In this document: positions 17,335 through 25,326 of the stretch, one piece after another
Position numbering within the stretch: the stretch's first letter is position 1
Layout of the letters: each line of letters starts with the position of its first letter
Assembly: GCA_017613355.1 (NCBI GenBank)
Contig: JAGAEA010000006.1
Coordinates: 1-36,656 of the forward strand
Direction: 5' to 3'
DNA: 36,656 nucleotides
From: Clostridia bacterium
GTDB taxonomy: Bacteria > Bacillota > Clostridia > Oscillospirales > CAG-272
Program-made: the position numbers and the translations under genes
Notes under the pieces: model-generated
What the model saw: the letters and a program-made list of their open reading frames with translations, nothing else
What the model was told of the DNA's origin: nothing
Database searches by the model: none

Positions 17335-17390
17335 CAATTGAGCTCAATCAATTGTAATTTCATTATATCACTCAAAGTTCGGTTTGTCAA
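17335..17390 (-). promoter_or_regulatory. Promoter and likely MarR/OhrR operator of the peroxidase operon
   Basis: Minus-strand TTGACA (17385-17390), 17 bp, TATAAT (17362-17367). From about +1 to +20 there is a perfect 7-bp inverted repeat, CAATTGA/TCAATTG (17335-17341 and 17348-17354, 6-base spacer). The AT-rich palindrome with CAATTG halves resembles MarR/OhrR boxes and is well placed for repression by the regulator encoded in this operon. Confidence 0.8.
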
Positions 17391-17468
17391 GTCCTTTTCA
17401 TAAAAAAATTTTTTCGCGCATCAATCGAACCCTTCCGATCCCGTTCCTTTCCCTTGGGAAAACGCAAT

Positions 17469-17497
17469 CGTGGCGCACGGAAAAACCGTGCGCCACG
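17469..17497 (-). terminator. Terminator of the ispH-rpsA operon
   Basis: Perfect 12-bp GC-rich stem (17469-17480 with 17486-17497) around five bases, 18 bases after the rpsA stop. The following T run on the minus strand is short (GATTGCGTTTT), so this is a moderately confident intrinsic terminator. Confidence 0.75.
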
Positions 17498-17514
17498 GGG
17501 AAACGATCGGAATA

Positions 17515-19788
17515 TCATTCCTCTGCGGGAGCTTCTTTCTTCGCGGTGGTCTTGCGCGTGGTTCTCTTCTTGGGAGCCTCTGCCGCTTCCTCTGCGGGCG
17601 CTTCGGCGGCTTCCGCGGGAGCTTCCTTCTTCGCAGCGGTTTTGCGAGTGGTTCTCTTCTTGGGAGCCTCTGCAACTTCCTCGGCGGGTGCTTCCGCAAC
17701 GGGAGCTTCCTCAATAGGAGCCACTTCAACAGGTGCTTCCTCGACGGGTGCGGTTTCTACGGGAATTTCCTCTTCGGGAACCGTTTCCGCAATGATCGCT
17801 TCCGCTTGTTCTTCGAGAAGCGCGCGGATGGAAAGGCTGACCTTTTGATTTTCGTCGTCGATGTCAACAATGCGAGCGTCCACGACCTGTCCGATCGACA
17901 GTACCTCCGCGGGGTTCGCGATTCTTTGCATTGCGATACGGGAAATGTGGATCAAGCCGTCCACACCGTCAACAATTTGTGCGAACGCGCCGTAAGGTTT
18001 GAGTCCCACGATCTTGACCGACGCCACGTCGCCGACGGCATACTGTGCGCGAAAGATGTTCCAGGGATTGTCCGCTTCGGTCTTGTAGCCGAGCGAAATG
18101 CGTTTCTTTTCGGGGTCGTAGCTCTTCACGAACACCGTGATCTTATCACCCACCGAAACGACTTTGGAGGGGTCGCCGATGTGTTTCCAGGAAAGCTCGG
18201 TGACGTGAACCATTCCGTCCACACCCGAACCGAGATCCACAAACGCGCCGTAGGGCGTGAGGTTGCGAACGGTTCCTTCGTAGGTCTTTCCAACCTCGAT
18301 TTCAGCCCAGAATTCCGCTTCCTGCGCGCGTCTTTCCTCGCGCTGAACCTGACGGATGGATCCGATCGCCTTTTTACCCTGCGGCTTGACTTCGATGATA
18401 CGGAAACGAACCGTGGTTCCGACCAGCGAATTCAGGTCGCCGTCCTTCGGAACGCCCGTTTGCGAAGCGGGAACGAACACGCGACTCGAATTGGTGTAGA
18501 TCACGACGCCGCCTTTCACAGCCTCGGCGACCTTGCCTTCCAGCACGGTCTTTTCCTCGCAGGCGGCAACGATGTTCTGCCAGTTTTTGTCGGCGTCAAC
18601 GCGCTTTTTGGAAAGCTCGGCAACGCCCTCGATGTCACTGACGCGGATGACGAAAGCTTCGATCTCGTCACCCTTCTTGAAAGTTTCGGTCAACTTCAAC
18701 GCAGGGTCGTCGGAAATCTGATCCGCTTTGATGTACCCTGTAACGCTGGTTCCCAAGTCGAGCTGCAATTCAGCATCCGACACATACGTAACGGTTCCGG
18801 TAACGACGTCTCCTATATTTAAAGTTGAGCACTGCTCTTCCAGCATTTGTTCGAAATTCTCATTGATTTCGCTCATGGTTTTATATACCTCCTCTATTTC
18901 ATTGCGCGGCGTGGAAGCGCCGGCAACAATTCCAATGTGACGTGCGTCGGTGAATTTCCCGACGTCAAGCTCCGCCGCACAGGCGATCCAAACGGTTCGC
19001 TTGCAGTTTTCGCGGCAGATCTCGTATAATTTCGCCGTGTTGGAGCTTTCTCTCCCGCCGATCACGATCATGGCGTCGCAACTCGCGGAGAGCTTTGCCG
19101 CCTCGTTCTGGCGCAACTCGGTAACACTACATATTGTATCAAAAATCACGGCGTTTGTATATAGTTTTTTGATAATTTCCTGACTTTTTTGCCAATTGCC
19201 CAAATTCAAGGTGGTTTGCGCCACCATCACGGGCGTTTTTTTGGTAATTCTGACGGTCTCGTCCGTTCCGACCGCCCGTTCCAGTTCCTCCGCCGAGGCA
19301 AAAACGCGCTTTTCCCCGTCGAAATAACTCATAATGCCGACTACCTCGGGGTGTTTCTCCGCACCGATGAGGAAAAACACGTGTTCGGGCGAGCTGTTTT
19401 CCTCGGCGATCGTATGGATCTTCTTCACGTAGGGGCAGGTACAATCCACCCAGCGGAAATGCGGATTTTTCGCTGCGTAACCTTCCAGTTCTTCCCGCGT
19501 TTCGCGCGGACAGCCGTGCGCACGGACGAAAACGGTGACGGGATGTTCCGCGTCGGCACTTGCCGCAAAAGCGGCAAGTTCCGGTTCGGAAACGGTCAGG
19601 ACACCGCGTAGGCGTAGCGCCTCGTTATATGCTTCGTTATGGATCAGATGACCGAGCGTGCAAACGCGCTCCCCCGCCCGCGCGTTCGCGAGCGCCTTCT
19701 CCAAGCGATCGGTAGCGCGCTTCACACCGAAACAAAACCCCGCGTGTCGCGCAACGGTCACCGTCCGTTCCGTTTCGCGGCGGCTCAT
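17515..19788 (-). CDS. ispH-rpsA: IspH (HMBPP reductase) fused to ribosomal protein S1
   Basis: Bifunctional protein of 757 residues, a fusion known from Clostridia. Residues 8-295 are IspH, the [4Fe-4S] enzyme making IPP and DMAPP in the last MEP step. Cluster cysteines are Cys19 (AGFCFGV), Cys118 (CTCPYVKK) and Cys220 (DTICSVTE); catalytic His146/Glu148 are in KHPEVVG. Residues 322-655 hold four S1 RNA-binding domains, the last two canonical (TPYGAFVDLGSGVDGMVHVTEL, about 508-531). The tail (660-757) is Ala/Glu/Pro-rich and ends in two copies of APKKRTTRKT. The ATG at 19788 overlaps the cmk stop (ATGA); a longer upstream frame lies inside cmk. An internal AGGAGG plus ATG (18876) could start free S1. 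Confidence 0.94.
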   Translation of the reverse strand: MSRRETERTVTVARHAGFCFGVKRATDRLEKALANARAGERVCTLGHLIHNEAYNEALRLRGVLTVSEPELAAFAASADAEHPVTVFVRAHGCPRETREELEGYAAKNPHFRWVDCTCPYVKKIHTIAEENSSPEHVFFLIGAEKHPEVVGIMSYFDGEKRVFASAEELERAVGTDETVRITKKTPVMVAQTTLNLGNWQKSQEIIKKLYTNAVIFDTICSVTELRQNEAAKLSASCDAMIVIGGRESSNTAKLYEICRENCKRTVWIACAAELDVGKFTDARHIGIVAGASTPRNEIEEVYKTMSEINENFEQMLEEQCSTLNIGDVVTGTVTYVSDAELQLDLGTSVTGYIKADQISDDPALKLTETFKKGDEIEAFVIRVSDIEGVAELSKKRVDADKNWQNIVAACEEKTVLEGKVAEAVKGGVVIYTNSSRVFVPASQTGVPKDGDLNSLVGTTVRFRIIEVKPQGKKAIGSIRQVQREERRAQEAEFWAEIEVGKTYEGTVRNLTPYGAFVDLGSGVDGMVHVTELSWKHIGDPSKVVSVGDKITVFVKSYDPEKKRISLGYKTEADNPWNIFRAQYAVGDVASVKIVGLKPYGAFAQIVDGVDGLIHISRIAMQRIANPAEVLSIGQVVDARIVDIDDENQKVSLSIRALLEEQAEAIIAETVPEEEIPVETAPVEEAPVEVAPIEEAPVAEAPAEEVAEAPKKRTTRKTAAKKEAPAEAAEAPAEEAAEAPKKRTTRKTTAKKEAPAEE
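17518..17685 (-). repeat. Tandem repeat in the rpsA C-terminal tail
   Basis: Two copies of a ~26-codon unit (about 17608-17685 and 17518-17595; start-to-start offset 90 bases). They encode AEEVAEAPKKRTTRKTAAKK and AEEAAEAPKKRTTRKTTAKK. Copies differ mostly at third codon positions, so the duplication is not recent. A shorter VEEAPVE/IEEAPVA repeat precedes them. Confidence 0.85.
18874..18894 (-). promoter_or_regulatory. Internal ribosome binding site and ATG for free ribosomal protein S1
   Basis: On the minus strand GAGGAGG (18888-18894) lies 11 bases before an in-frame ATG (18874-18876), exactly at the junction between the IspH and S1 parts. The sequence also encodes Glu-Glu-Val-Tyr-Lys-Thr of the fusion. 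Translation from here would give a 453-residue S1. The spacing is slightly long, so use of this start is a prediction. Confidence 0.6.
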
Positions 19789-20465
19789 TTTGACCGATTT
19801 CCGAGCTTTTCGGCAACGATCTTCCCGATCCGCGCAACGCATTCTTCCACGGACATACCGGAGCTGTCCACGGTCACCGCGTCGGGCGCGGCAACGGCGG
19901 GCGCCACGGTGCGGGTGCTGTCGTTGTGATCGCGGCGGCGCATATCGGCGAGAACGTCCTCATAGGTCGTTTCCATTCCCTTTTCCCGCAATTCGAGAAA
20001 ACGCCGTTTCGCGCGGCATTCGTCGCTCGCGGTCAGGTAAATTTTGACGTCCGCGTTCGGAAGAATGACGGTTCCGATGTCGCGCCCGTCCATCACAACA
20101 CCGTTTTTCGCGGCAATGTCCCGTTGGGTGTCGAGCAGAAACGCCCGAACGGCGGGAATCGCCGAAACGGCGGAAGCATACATCGACATTTCGGGTGTAC
20201 GAATGCGGTCGCCCGTCGCTTCCCCGTTGAGATAGACTTGCTGACTTCCGTTTTCATAGCGGAGTTCCAAAGCGATTTCGGGAAGCAGCGCCGCCACGGC
20301 TGCCGCGTCGTGCGGATCGACGTTCCTGCTCCGCACAAACAGCCCCACTGCGCGGTAAAGCGCGCCCGTATCGACATAAATGATCCCGAGGCGTTTTGCG
20401 AGCGCTTTGGCAACGGTTGATTTTCCGGCACCGCTCGGTCCGTCGATTGCAATTTGAAAATTCAT
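19785..20465 (-). CDS. cmk: Cytidylate kinase
   Basis: Phosphorylates CMP and dCMP to the diphosphates. In 226 residues it has the P-loop IDGPSGAGKST (7-17), the CMP-binding segment VDTGALYRA, GVVMDGRDIGTVILPNADVK and the lid RRDHNDSTR, all typical of the family. Two ATGs compete: 20474 touches the AAAGG site, while 20465 has it at about 9 bases and gives the usual short lead into the P-loop, so 20465 is chosen. Its stop overlaps the ispH-rpsA start. A cmk next to ispH-rpsA and a YhiN-like gene is a common clostridial arrangement. Confidence 0.95.
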   Translation of the reverse strand: MNFQIAIDGPSGAGKSTVAKALAKRLGIIYVDTGALYRAVGLFVRSRNVDPHDAAAVAALLPEIALELRYENGSQQVYLNGEATGDRIRTPEMSMYASAVSAIPAVRAFLLDTQRDIAAKNGVVMDGRDIGTVILPNADVKIYLTASDECRAKRRFLELREKGMETTYEDVLADMRRRDHNDSTRTVAPAVAAPDAVTVDSSGMSVEECVARIGKIVAEKLGNRSK

Positions 20466-20478
20466 GGCGTTCATCCTT

Positions 20479-21762
20479 TCATGCGGGATCGGAAACGTTC
20501 ACGGCGTCCCGCGCGGCGTGAAGCCCCGCAAGCGCGCCCGTGGAAAACGCAATTTGAAGATTGAAACCGCCCGTGTAAGCGTCCACGTCGAGCACTTCGC
20601 CCGCAAAGTACAGACCTTTGATCAAACGTGACGCCATGCTTTTCGGGTCGATCTCCCGCACGCTGACGCCACCCCTTGTAATGATTGCTTCGTCAATCGG
20701 GCGCGTTCCGCGCAACGGAATGCGGAAACATTTGAGAAGCGAGGCCAGCCGTCCCCGTTCTTCCCTTGTAACCGAGTGTACTTTTTTCCTCGGGTCGATC
20801 TCCGAAAGTCGGATCACCGAAGCGATCATTTTCTGCGGGAGCAGATCGTCGAGCGCGTTCGCAAAATCGCGGTTGGCGTATTTCGCAAAATCGGAAAGCA
20901 GTCTTTCATCCAGTTTTTTCGCGTCCAACGCGGGTTTGAGGTCGATCTGCACTTCATAACGTCCCGAAACGATTTCCCCGAGCCATGCCGAAGCGGAAAG
21001 CACCGTGGGACCCGACAACCCGAAATGGGTAAACAGCAGTTCCCCGAAATCGTCATAAACGATTTTCCCGCTTTCACGATCCACCACACGAAGCGCGATA
21101 TTTCGCAGGGAAAGTCCTTGCAATTCGGCGCAAAGTCGCCCCTCTTCCACGAGCGGAACAAGAGAAGGACGAATTTCCGTCACGCTGTGACCGACTTCCC
21201 GCGCCATGCGGTAGCCGTCGCCGTCCGATCCCGTTTTCGGGTAGGAACGCCCGCCCGTGCAAAGGATCACGGCGTCGCAAAGAACGTCTCCGCCGTCGGT
21301 TTTCACGCCGACCGCGCGACCGTTCCGAACCGACAGTTCCGTGGCGCGCACATGACGAACGGTGACGCCGAGCTCTCGGCATCTGTGCGCCAGCGCGTCG
21401 GCAACGTCGTACGCACGGTCGGAAGCGGGGAAGACCCGCTTGCCGCGCTCGGTTTTGAGCGGAACGCCGAGTTTTTCAAAAAAATCTTTCGTATCCGCGG
21501 GTTCCATTGCCGTCAACGCGGCGTAAAGAAAGCGCGGATTTGTAGGAACGTTGGTCATAAATTCGGAGAGGTCGCAATCGTTGGTCAGGTTGCAGCGCCC
21601 CTTCCCCGTGATGCGCAGTTTTCTGCCGAGGCGGTCGTTTCGCTCCAACAGGGTGACCGTCGCTCCGTTTTCGGCGGCGCGGATCGCCGCCATCAAACCT
21701 GCCGCTCCGCCGCCTATCACGACGACAGAGGGGCTTTCAGATACTCTTTTTGTCGTAGACAT
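20479..21762 (-). CDS. FAD-dependent NAD(P)/FAD oxidoreductase, HI0933/YhiN family
   Basis: Flavoprotein of unknown substrate, 427 residues. It shows the dinucleotide-binding VVVIGGGAAGLMAA near residue 13, ending in an acidic residue (LLERN), and the family signature GRKLRITGKGRCNLTN. The middle has VILCTGGRSYPKTGSDGDGY, and the C terminus has GLYFAGEVLDVDAYTGGFNLQ, which closes the FAD site. The ATG at 21762 overlaps the end of rpiR by 26 bases; an in-frame TTG at 21786 would overlap more. It precedes cmk by 13 bases. Some relatives are annotated as aminoacetone oxidase, but that is not safe to transfer here. Confidence 0.88.
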   Translation of the reverse strand: MSTTKRVSESPSVVVIGGGAAGLMAAIRAAENGATVTLLERNDRLGRKLRITGKGRCNLTNDCDLSEFMTNVPTNPRFLYAALTAMEPADTKDFFEKLGVPLKTERGKRVFPASDRAYDVADALAHRCRELGVTVRHVRATELSVRNGRAVGVKTDGGDVLCDAVILCTGGRSYPKTGSDGDGYRMAREVGHSVTEIRPSLVPLVEEGRLCAELQGLSLRNIALRVVDRESGKIVYDDFGELLFTHFGLSGPTVLSASAWLGEIVSGRYEVQIDLKPALDAKKLDERLLSDFAKYANRDFANALDDLLPQKMIASVIRLSEIDPRKKVHSVTREERGRLASLLKCFRIPLRGTRPIDEAIITRGGVSVREIDPKSMASRLIKGLYFAGEVLDVDAYTGGFNLQIAFSTGALAGLHAARDAVNVSDPA

Positions 21763-22600
21763 CGTAACGATCCCAAACGTCCTCAAGTTCGCGCAACCGG
21801 CGGTCGAGCTCTTCCTGCTTGCGGCGGGAAAGCGCCACGATCATGGCATTGATAATGCTCATGGGAGCGACGAGCGAATCCACGAAGGACGCCATATCGC
21901 TCTGCGCCACGAGCAGTTGGTCGGCAAGCGGCGCGAGCGGTGACTGCGTGCTGTCGGTCAGCGCAATGACGTTGACCTGTCTCCCCTTCGCAAACTCCAC
22001 ACCATGGATCACACTTTTGGAATAACGCGGGAAACTGATGGCAATGACCGTGTCTCCCTTGTGAAGCGGGAGCAATTGCTCGAAAAGTTCGCTTCCGGAC
22101 GTGGATTGCAAGAGCCGCACACGGTCGAAGATCATGCGCAGGTAGTAGTTGAGAAATCCCGCGAGATAGGACGACGAACGAACGCCGAGAATGTAGATGT
22201 TGTCCGCCTTGACGATCTCCTCGATCGCGCGGTCAAAGGAAACGCTGTTGGTAATTTCAAGCGTCCTGCGAATGCGCTCGGCGTCCGACAAGAGCACCTT
22301 TCCGAGCACGTTTCCTTCCCCCATGAGCTGGTTGGAAACTTCCATGCGCTGGAAGGAAGTCAGCCTGTTGCGCATGAGCGATTGCAGGGAGTGTTGAAAA
22401 TCGGGATAGCCCTCAAACCCGAGTTCGATGGCAAAACGAACGACCGTGGACTCCGAAACGCCCACGATCTCGCTCAATTTAGAAGCTGTGAGGTATGCCG
22501 CTTTGTCGTATTGTTCCAGAATATAGGTCGCAATCCTTTTTTGTCCTTTGGAAAAGGAAGGCATTTTTTCTTCAATGTGTTTCAGCAAATCGCCGTTCAT
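21737..22600 (-). CDS. RpiR/MurR-family transcriptional regulator
   Basis: Sugar-phosphate-responsive regulator of 287 residues. The N-terminal HTH_6 domain (about 1-77) contains ATYILEQYDKAAYLTASKLS and VGVSESTVVRFAIELGFEGY. The C-terminal SIS domain (about 120-250) has the sugar-phosphate loop ILGVRSSSYLA and the region KGDTVIAISFPRYS. The ATG follows AGAGAGGAA and a consensus promoter. No sugar genes are nearby. It heads an apparent transcription unit with the YhiN-like gene, cmk and ispH-rpsA, which is unusual company for this family. Family is secure; ligand and regulon are unknown. Confidence 0.9.
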   Translation of the reverse strand: MNGDLLKHIEEKMPSFSKGQKRIATYILEQYDKAAYLTASKLSEIVGVSESTVVRFAIELGFEGYPDFQHSLQSLMRNRLTSFQRMEVSNQLMGEGNVLGKVLLSDAERIRRTLEITNSVSFDRAIEEIVKADNIYILGVRSSSYLAGFLNYYLRMIFDRVRLLQSTSGSELFEQLLPLHKGDTVIAISFPRYSKSVIHGVEFAKGRQVNVIALTDSTQSPLAPLADQLLVAQSDMASFVDSLVAPMSIINAMIVALSRRKQEELDRRLRELEDVWDRYDVYDKKSI

Positions 22601-22636
22601 GAGAATTCCTCTCTTTAATCATACAACTAACATCTT

Positions 22637-22665
22637 ATTATAACAAAAAAAAGGCGGAATGTCAA
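22637..22665 (-). promoter_or_regulatory. sigma-A promoter of the rpiR-cmk-ispH-rpsA unit
   Basis: Minus-strand TTGACA (22660-22665), 17 bp including a run of eight T, and TATAAT (22637-22642). It is the only strong promoter I can see for the four genes down to the terminator at 17469. Confidence 0.9.
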
Positions 22666-22696
22666 CCGTTTTCAAGAAATTCCTCGGATTTTCAAA

Positions 22697-22728
22697 GGGG
22701 GACGAACCGTTTTTTCGGTTCGTCCCCC
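22697..22728 (-). terminator. Terminator after yebC
   Basis: Perfect 13-bp stem (22697-22709 with 22716-22728) with a 6-base loop, 8 bases after the yebC stop, followed by TTTG on the minus strand. It separates yebC from the rpiR promoter and closes the long nusB-yebC chain. Confidence 0.85.
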
Positions 22729-22735
22729 TCGGCTG

Positions 22736-23470
22736 TTATTCGTCGCAGTTCTCCCAGTTGTGGTAAACATCCATCACGTCGTCGTCCTCTTCGAGTTTCT
22801 CGATGAGAAGGTTCATGAATTTGATGTCGTCCGCATCGGTCAGGGTCACGGTGGTGGACGCCTGCTTGGTCTTTTCGGCGGAGAGAATTTCATATCCCGC
22901 TTTGGCAAGGTCCTCTTGAATGGCGTAAACGTCGTCGGGTTCGGTGGTTACGATAAACACTTCCCCGTCCGATTTGAAATCGGTCGCGCCCGCTTCGAGC
23001 GCCTTTTCCATGAGTTCGTCCTCGTTGACGTCGCCGTCCTCGTTGTTGATGACGATTTCGCCCACGTCCGTGAACAGGTACCCCACGCAACCCGTTTGCC
23101 CCATGTTTCCGTGGTACTTGGAGAAATAGGCGCGAACGTTGCCTGCCGTGCGGTTGCGGTTGTCGGTCGTCCCGGTCACGATCACGGCAATCCCCGCGGG
23201 ACCGTAGCCCTCGTAGGAGACTTCCTCGTAGTTTTCGCCCGTGGAGCCCATCGCTTTCTTGATGCAACGCTCGATGTTATCGTTCGGAACGTTGTTCGCT
23301 TTTGCTTTTTGAATAAGGTCGCGGAGCTTGGAATTGGAGTTCGGGTCGCCGCCGCCTTCCTTGACGGCAATGGTGATCTCCTTGCCGATCTTGGTGAACA
23401 CTTTGCCGCGCGCGGCGTCGGTCTTTTCTTTCTTATGCTTGATGTTTGCCCATTTGCTGTGTCCTGACAT
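22736..23470 (-). CDS. yebC: YebC/PmpR (TACO1) family protein
   Basis: A 244-residue member of the YebC family, known variously as a DNA-binding regulator and, for TACO1 and some bacterial members, as a translation factor. Conserved segments are MSGHSKWANIKHKKEKTDA at the start, KLRDLIQKAKANNVPNDNIE, and YEGYGPAGIAVIV with RTAGNVR. The acidic C terminus (EKLEEDDDVMDVY) is typical. An AGAGGTAA site precedes the ATG. It is the last gene of a same-strand run, 28 bases after argS, and ends at a strong hairpin. Molecular role is left open between transcription and translation. Confidence 0.93.
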   Translation of the reverse strand: MSGHSKWANIKHKKEKTDAARGKVFTKIGKEITIAVKEGGGDPNSNSKLRDLIQKAKANNVPNDNIERCIKKAMGSTGENYEEVSYEGYGPAGIAVIVTGTTDNRNRTAGNVRAYFSKYHGNMGQTGCVGYLFTDVGEIVINNEDGDVNEDELMEKALEAGATDFKSDGEVFIVTTEPDDVYAIQEDLAKAGYEILSAEKTKQASTTVTLTDADDIKFMNLLIEKLEEDDDVMDVYHNWENCDE

Positions 23471-23498
23471 ATTCTGTTTACCTCTTCAAATATAAAAA

Positions 23499-25232
23499 TC
23501 AAACTCTTTCGGTTTTCTTCATGCAGATCAGATCAAACGCGTTGCCGAGCACCGTTTTTGCCGCCGCCGTGAGATTGAGGCGCGAAGCGCGGACGGCGGG
23601 GTCTTCCGCCGTGTGGATGGGACAGTTATGGTAGAATCGGTTGAACGCCGCCGCCACGTCGAGAATGAAGCGGGTAACGATACTCGGTTCATAATCCGCG
23701 ATAGCGGAACAAACTTTTTCCCCGAAGCGACAAAGCGTTTTGACGAGTGCCGCCTCTTCTTCGCAGGTAATACGAACGGTCTTGCCGTCGTTGCCGCCCG
23801 CTTTCGCAAGCACCGAGCAGGCGCGCGCGTAGGTATATTGCACGTAGGGACCCGTGTTGCCGTCGAAGTTCAGGGCTTCGTCCATCACGAAATTGATGTC
23901 CTTCATACGGTTGTTGGAGAGATAATAGAACACGATCGCACCCACGCCGACCGCTTCGGCGATCTCGTCGTCATTCTCTGCAACCTGACCCTTCTCGCGG
24001 CGAATGTCCTTCACCTTTTCAATGGCAAGCGCGAAGAGATCGCGCAAAAGAACCACGTTACCCGTCCGCGTGGCGAGCTTTTCCCCATTGAGAGAGACGG
24101 TGCCGTAGGGAACGTGTACCAATTCGTCATACCACGGATACCCCATGAGCTCGACGACTTTGAACCACTGCGCGAAATGCAGGCATTGCTGGGCGCTGGT
24201 CACATAGATTGCCTTATCGAAACGATAGTTTTCCTTGCGGTAAACCGCCGCCGCGATGTCTCGCGTGGGATAGAGGGTGGAACCGTCGCGTTTGAGAATC
24301 AAGCAGGGCGGCATATTGTAGTCCGAGAGATCCACAATGGATGCGCCGTCGTCGATCTTCAACAGGTTTTTCTCGCGCAGTTTTTCGATCTGCGCGGGCA
24401 TTTTGTCGGTATAGAAACTCTCGCCGAGGTAGGAATCGAAAGTGATCCCGAGCTGCTTGTATGTCTTTTCGTATTCTTTCAGACTGATGTCCACAAACCA
24501 ACGCCAAAGCGCGAGGTTTTCCCCGTCGCCCGTTTCAAGTTTGTGAAATTCCGCGCGGGAAGCGTCGGCAAGGTCTTCGCGCGGCGCAACGCCGTTTTCG
24601 GGGTCGCCTTTGATCGCGTTGTTGATACGGACGTAGAGCGAAACCAAAACGTCGATGCCGCCCATTTCCACCTCCTCGCGGCTGCCCCAAAGACGATACG
24701 CCGTAATGAGCTTGCCGAACTGCGTTCCCCAGTCGCCGAGGTAATTGATACCGAAGCAATCATAACCCGCAAATTCATGCAATTTTCGGAGCGAATGACC
24801 GATGACCGTAGTACCGAGATGCCCGATATGGAATGGCTTGGCGACATTCGGCGAAGAATAGTCGAGCACGACTTTCTTCCCTTTGCCGAAGTCCTGTGCG
24901 CCATAGCGGTCGCCTTTTGCGAGAATTTCGGGAACGACGTTCGCGGCGAGATATTCGTTTGAAACGGTGAAATTCAGATACCCGTTGACCGCCGAAACGG
25001 TTCCGATCGCTTCGTCTTTGACCGTTTCCGCAAGCGTCTGCGCGATCTGCACGGGCGCGCGGCGGAGCGCCTTGCTCAACCGGAAGCACGGGAACGCAAG
25101 GTCGCCCATGGTCGGGTCGGGCGGGTATTCGAGCAGAGCGGCGATCTCGGCGGCGGATAGCCCGTGCGCGGTGTTCATCTTGTCGACGCCCGCGAGAATA
25201 GCTTCCGCAACCTTCTTTTTAATGGTTTGCAT
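23499..25232 (-). CDS. argS: Arginyl-tRNA synthetase
   Basis: Class I synthetase charging tRNA-Arg; 577 residues. An N-terminal Add-1 domain precedes the catalytic core. The HIGH motif is AKPFHIGHLG (135-138), and the KMSKS position is occupied by EKLATRTGN, as in many ArgRS that lack a canonical KMSKS. A DALR anticodon-binding domain follows (PYVQYTYARA...). The frame stays open upstream, but the ATG at 25232 follows AAAAAGGAA and fits the family N terminus. It has its own promoter (25267-25295) with a leader too short for a T-box. The nearby YbaK deacylase is also in tRNA charging quality control. Confidence 0.96.
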   Translation of the reverse strand: MQTIKKKVAEAILAGVDKMNTAHGLSAAEIAALLEYPPDPTMGDLAFPCFRLSKALRRAPVQIAQTLAETVKDEAIGTVSAVNGYLNFTVSNEYLAANVVPEILAKGDRYGAQDFGKGKKVVLDYSSPNVAKPFHIGHLGTTVIGHSLRKLHEFAGYDCFGINYLGDWGTQFGKLITAYRLWGSREEVEMGGIDVLVSLYVRINNAIKGDPENGVAPREDLADASRAEFHKLETGDGENLALWRWFVDISLKEYEKTYKQLGITFDSYLGESFYTDKMPAQIEKLREKNLLKIDDGASIVDLSDYNMPPCLILKRDGSTLYPTRDIAAAVYRKENYRFDKAIYVTSAQQCLHFAQWFKVVELMGYPWYDELVHVPYGTVSLNGEKLATRTGNVVLLRDLFALAIEKVKDIRREKGQVAENDDEIAEAVGVGAIVFYYLSNNRMKDINFVMDEALNFDGNTGPYVQYTYARACSVLAKAGGNDGKTVRITCEEEAALVKTLCRFGEKVCSAIADYEPSIVTRFILDVAAAFNRFYHNCPIHTAEDPAVRASRLNLTAAAKTVLGNAFDLICMKKTERV

Positions 25233-25266
25233 ACCGAAAATTCCTTTTTGATGGATTAACTTTTTT

Positions 25267-25295
25267 ATTTTATCACAAATGTTCCGCGATTGCAA
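25267..25295 (-). promoter_or_regulatory. sigma-A promoter of argS-yebC
   Basis: Minus-strand TTGCAA (25290-25295), 17 bp, TAAAAT (25267-25272), in the 94-base gap between ybaK and argS. It gives argS-yebC an internal promoter within the long operon. Confidence 0.75.
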
Positions 25296-25326
25296 GGGCA
25301 AACCGAAAGATTTTCGCGGATACGTT

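Noticed and set aside
25233-25266. T-box riboswitch before argS
   Set aside because: The leader is only about 30 nt long, far too short, and has no T-box sequence.
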